From Solirubrobacter sp044865965 (lineage in GTDB: Bacteria > Actinomycetota > Thermoleophilia > Solirubrobacterales > Solirubrobacteraceae), in contig JBIOTP010000404.1 in assembly GCA_044865965.1 (NCBI GenBank), positions 1 through 14,518 on the forward strand: 14,518 nt of DNA. The letters run 5' to 3'. The position numbers and the translations under genes were made by a program. Shown here one piece after another: positions 13,079-14,518 of this stretch. Numbering within the stretch: position 1 is the stretch's first letter; every line of letters starts with the position of its first letter. The notes under the pieces are model-generated. The model worked only from the letters and a program-made list of their open reading frames with translations. It was not told where the DNA came from and did no database searches.

Positions 13079-13644
13079 CACTCGGGGATCGCGCGCTCGC
13101 CTTCGAGCACGCGGCCGTCGATCACGACCGCGGGCAGCTCGCGCACGCCGTCGGCGCGCGCGCGCTCGGTCGCCGCCTCGAGCGTCCGCCGGGTCCCGGC
13201 CAGTGCGGCGCCCTTGATCACCGCGGTCGGGTGCATCTCGCACGCGGCCGCCGCGATCAGTACCGTGTCGCGCTCGGACAGGTCGCGCCCCGCGGCGAAC
13301 GCCTGCCGGAACGCGGCGAGCGAGAACGCGACGCCGCGGCCGATCCCCTTCGCGTAGGTGGCCGCGAGCATCGCCCACTCCGCGTCGGCCGGGAACGGCT
13401 CGGGCCAGCGCAGCGCCATTACGCCCAGCGCCCGCGCGCGCCGCTCGACGTCCTCCTTGTAGGAGGCGACCTCCTCCACGCAGCGGAACGGCCCGACCTC
13501 GCCGAGCTGGACCGGCACCCACTCCGGCACCTCCCCCAGCGCGTGCAGCACGCGCTCGGCCGCGAGGTACGACTCCGGCGAGGCGAGGTCGTAGTAGAAG
13601 CGGGCGCTACTGCTAACCGTGGATGAGCCAGCCGTCGGCGGCAC
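13078..13644 (-). CDS. DsbA/GST-kappa-fold protein, 2-hydroxychromene-2-carboxylate isomerase-like
   Basis: A 188-aa cytoplasmic protein of the DsbA/HCCA-isomerase/GST-kappa fold. RFYYDLASPESYLAAERVL (15-33) is the first beta-alpha unit. The redox CxxC position is S22-P-E-S25, as in thiol-transferase relatives that bind a thiol cofactor rather than make disulfides. The cis-Pro loop is ELPAVVIDGRVLEGE (169-183, Pro171). Only two cysteines (55, 135) exist and they are not paired in sequence. The helical insert lies between about 60 and 140. The likely start is GTG 13644, preceded by GGAGG (13655-13651) with 6-nt spacing. It overlaps the dihydrolipoyl dehydrogenase stop by 32 bp, so both are probably co-transcribed. 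Reaction and substrate are unknown; isomerase activity should not be assumed. Confidence 0.83.
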   Translation of the reverse strand: MPPTAGSSTVSSSARFYYDLASPESYLAAERVLHALGEVPEWVPVQLGEVGPFRCVEEVASYKEDVERRARALGVMALRWPEPFPADAEWAMLAATYAKGIGRGVAFSLAAFRQAFAAGRDLSERDTVLIAAAACEMHPTAVIKGAALAGTRRTLEAATERARADGVRELPAVVIDGRVLEGERAIPE

Positions 13645-14518
13645 GTGCGGCCTCCATCACGCCCTCCGCGAGCGTCGGGTGACCGTGGATGATCCGTGCG
13701 ACCTCGGGATAGCCGCCCTCCAGCGCCTTGGCGTTGACGAGCTCCTGGATGAGGTCCGTCGCCTTGGCGCCAACGATGTGGCCGCCGACCAGCTCGCCGT
13801 AGCGCTTGTCCCCGATCACCTTGATCAGCCCGCCGCGGTCGCCGTAGACGGTGCCCGCGCCGACCGCGCCGTAGTTGACCTTCCCGATGACGACGTCGAT
13901 GCCCTGCTCGCGCGCCTGCTCCTCGGTGAGCCCGAACGAGGCGACGTTCGGCGTGCAGAAGGTCGCGCGCGGGATGTCGATGTACTCGATCGGGTGGGTC
14001 TCCATGCCGGCGGCGTCCTCGACCGCGATGACGCCCTCGTCGGACGCCTTGTGGGCGAGCGCCGGGCCCAGCACGAGGTCGCCGATCGCATAGATCCGCT
14101 CGGCCGACGTGCGCAGCGCGCCGTCGACCTCGATCAGACCGCGGTCGTCGAGCTTGACGCCCACCTCGTCGAGCCCGAGCCCCTCCACGTCCGGGCCGCG
14201 GCCCGCGGCGATGATGAACCAGTCCACCTCGGCGTCCTTGTCGCCGAAGCGGAACGTGACCTTGTCGTCGGCGGCCTTGACGTCCTCCACCTTGGTGCCG
14301 GTGTGGATCGCGATGTTCTGCTTGCCGAGCGAGCGGGCGGCGACCTTGGAGATGTCGGCGTCCTCGGCCGGCAGCACGCGGTCGAGCACCTCGAACAGCA
14401 TCACCTCGACGCCCATGCGCCCGTAGGCCGAGGCGATCTCGGCGCCGGACGCGCCCGCGCCGGCGACCGCGATCCGCTGGGGCATCTCGGAGAGCGCCCA
14501 CGCCTCCTCGGTGCCGAT
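13613..14518 (-). CDS. lpdA: Dihydrolipoyl dehydrogenase (E3), C-terminal part, cut by the window edge
   Basis: 301 codons of a flavin disulfide reductase that reoxidises dihydrolipoamide with NAD+ in 2-oxoacid dehydrogenase complexes. The frame is open to base 14518, so the N-terminal FAD motif and the redox CxxxxC are outside the window. Present in order (fragment numbering): the NAD-binding GAGASG (20-25) with the acidic residue of LFEVLDRVLP; the second FAD motif ERIYAIGDLVLGPALAHKASDEG; the dimer domain TPNVASFGLTEEQA; and the catalytic His-Glu motif HGHPTLAEG near the end. The C-terminus is complete. The MPQR methionine at 14485 is internal, not the start. The E2 partner lies at 3639-5009 on the same strand. 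Other pyridine nucleotide-disulfide reductases are less likely given the HPTLAE motif. Confidence 0.93.
   Translation of the reverse strand: MGTEEAWALSEMPQRIAVAGAGASGAEIASAYGRMGVEVMLFEVLDRVLPAEDADISKVAARSLGKQNIAIHTGTKVEDVKAADDKVTFRFGDKDAEVDWFIIAAGRGPDVEGLGLDEVGVKLDDRGLIEVDGALRTSAERIYAIGDLVLGPALAHKASDEGVIAVEDAAGMETHPIEYIDIPRATFCTPNVASFGLTEEQAREQGIDVVIGKVNYGAVGAGTVYGDRGGLIKVIGDKRYGELVGGHIVGAKATDLIQELVNAKALEGGYPEVARIIHGHPTLAEGVMEAARAADGWLIHG

Noticed and set aside
1..14518. tRNA, rRNA, CRISPR arrays, insertion-sequence ends or phage genes
   Set aside because: I looked on both strands and saw no tRNA cloverleaf, rRNA core motif, regular repeat-spacer array, transposase or integrase sequence.

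Overview
The window is very GC-rich (about three quarters G+C by eye). Codon third positions are saturated with G/C, GTG starts occur and several stop/start overlaps are present. Gene content and protein style (long Ala/Glu or Ala/Pro linkers, an ECF-sigma-type gene tied to a membrane protein, a DUF4331 protein with SSHREAP at the mature N-terminus) suggest a high-GC actinobacterium, possibly Thermoleophilia/Solirubrobacterales. The lineage is inferred from style, not from a search.

Layout. 1-171: a possible promoter placing the start point at the downstream ATG. 172-1132 (+): a degraded or mis-sequenced gene, an ECF sigma region 2 joined to a one-pass membrane protein with an extracytoplasmic domain, broken by two frameshifts. 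1133-1406: no gene, but two tandem strong stem-loops. 1407-2825 (-): a circularly permuted ATP-grasp protein whose upstream region carries a perfect 27-bp palindrome. 2929-3642 (+): a low-complexity membrane-anchored protein whose stop overlaps the stop of the convergent E2 gene. 3639-5009 (-): dihydrolipoamide acyltransferase (E2). 5053-6753 (-): an orphan membrane PAS histidine kinase. 6809-12733 (-): a probable nickel/cobalt locus, read from high to low coordinates as secreted DUF4331 protein, membrane-anchored TPR protein, NicO/RcnA-like transporter with a His-rich loop, Fur-family regulator and NiCoT permease. 12854-14518 (-): a 74-aa small protein, a DsbA/HCCA-isomerase-fold protein and the C-terminal part of dihydrolipoyl dehydrogenase (E3).

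How they work together. From 14518 down to 3639 every gene is on the minus strand. The metal locus is the most system-like part. TPR and NicO are joined by an ATGA overlap. Fur and NiCoT overlap by 46 bp, with the NiCoT ribosome-binding site inside fur. Two adjacent dyads lie upstream of DUF4331. A reasonable model is a Fur-type metal sensor controlling a permease, a second transporter of different fold and two extracytoplasmic accessory proteins; the metal and the role of DUF4331 cannot be read from sequence. E3 and E2 of a 2-oxoacid dehydrogenase complex flank this block about 8.6 kb apart, so the metal block may have been inserted between formerly closer genes. That is inference.
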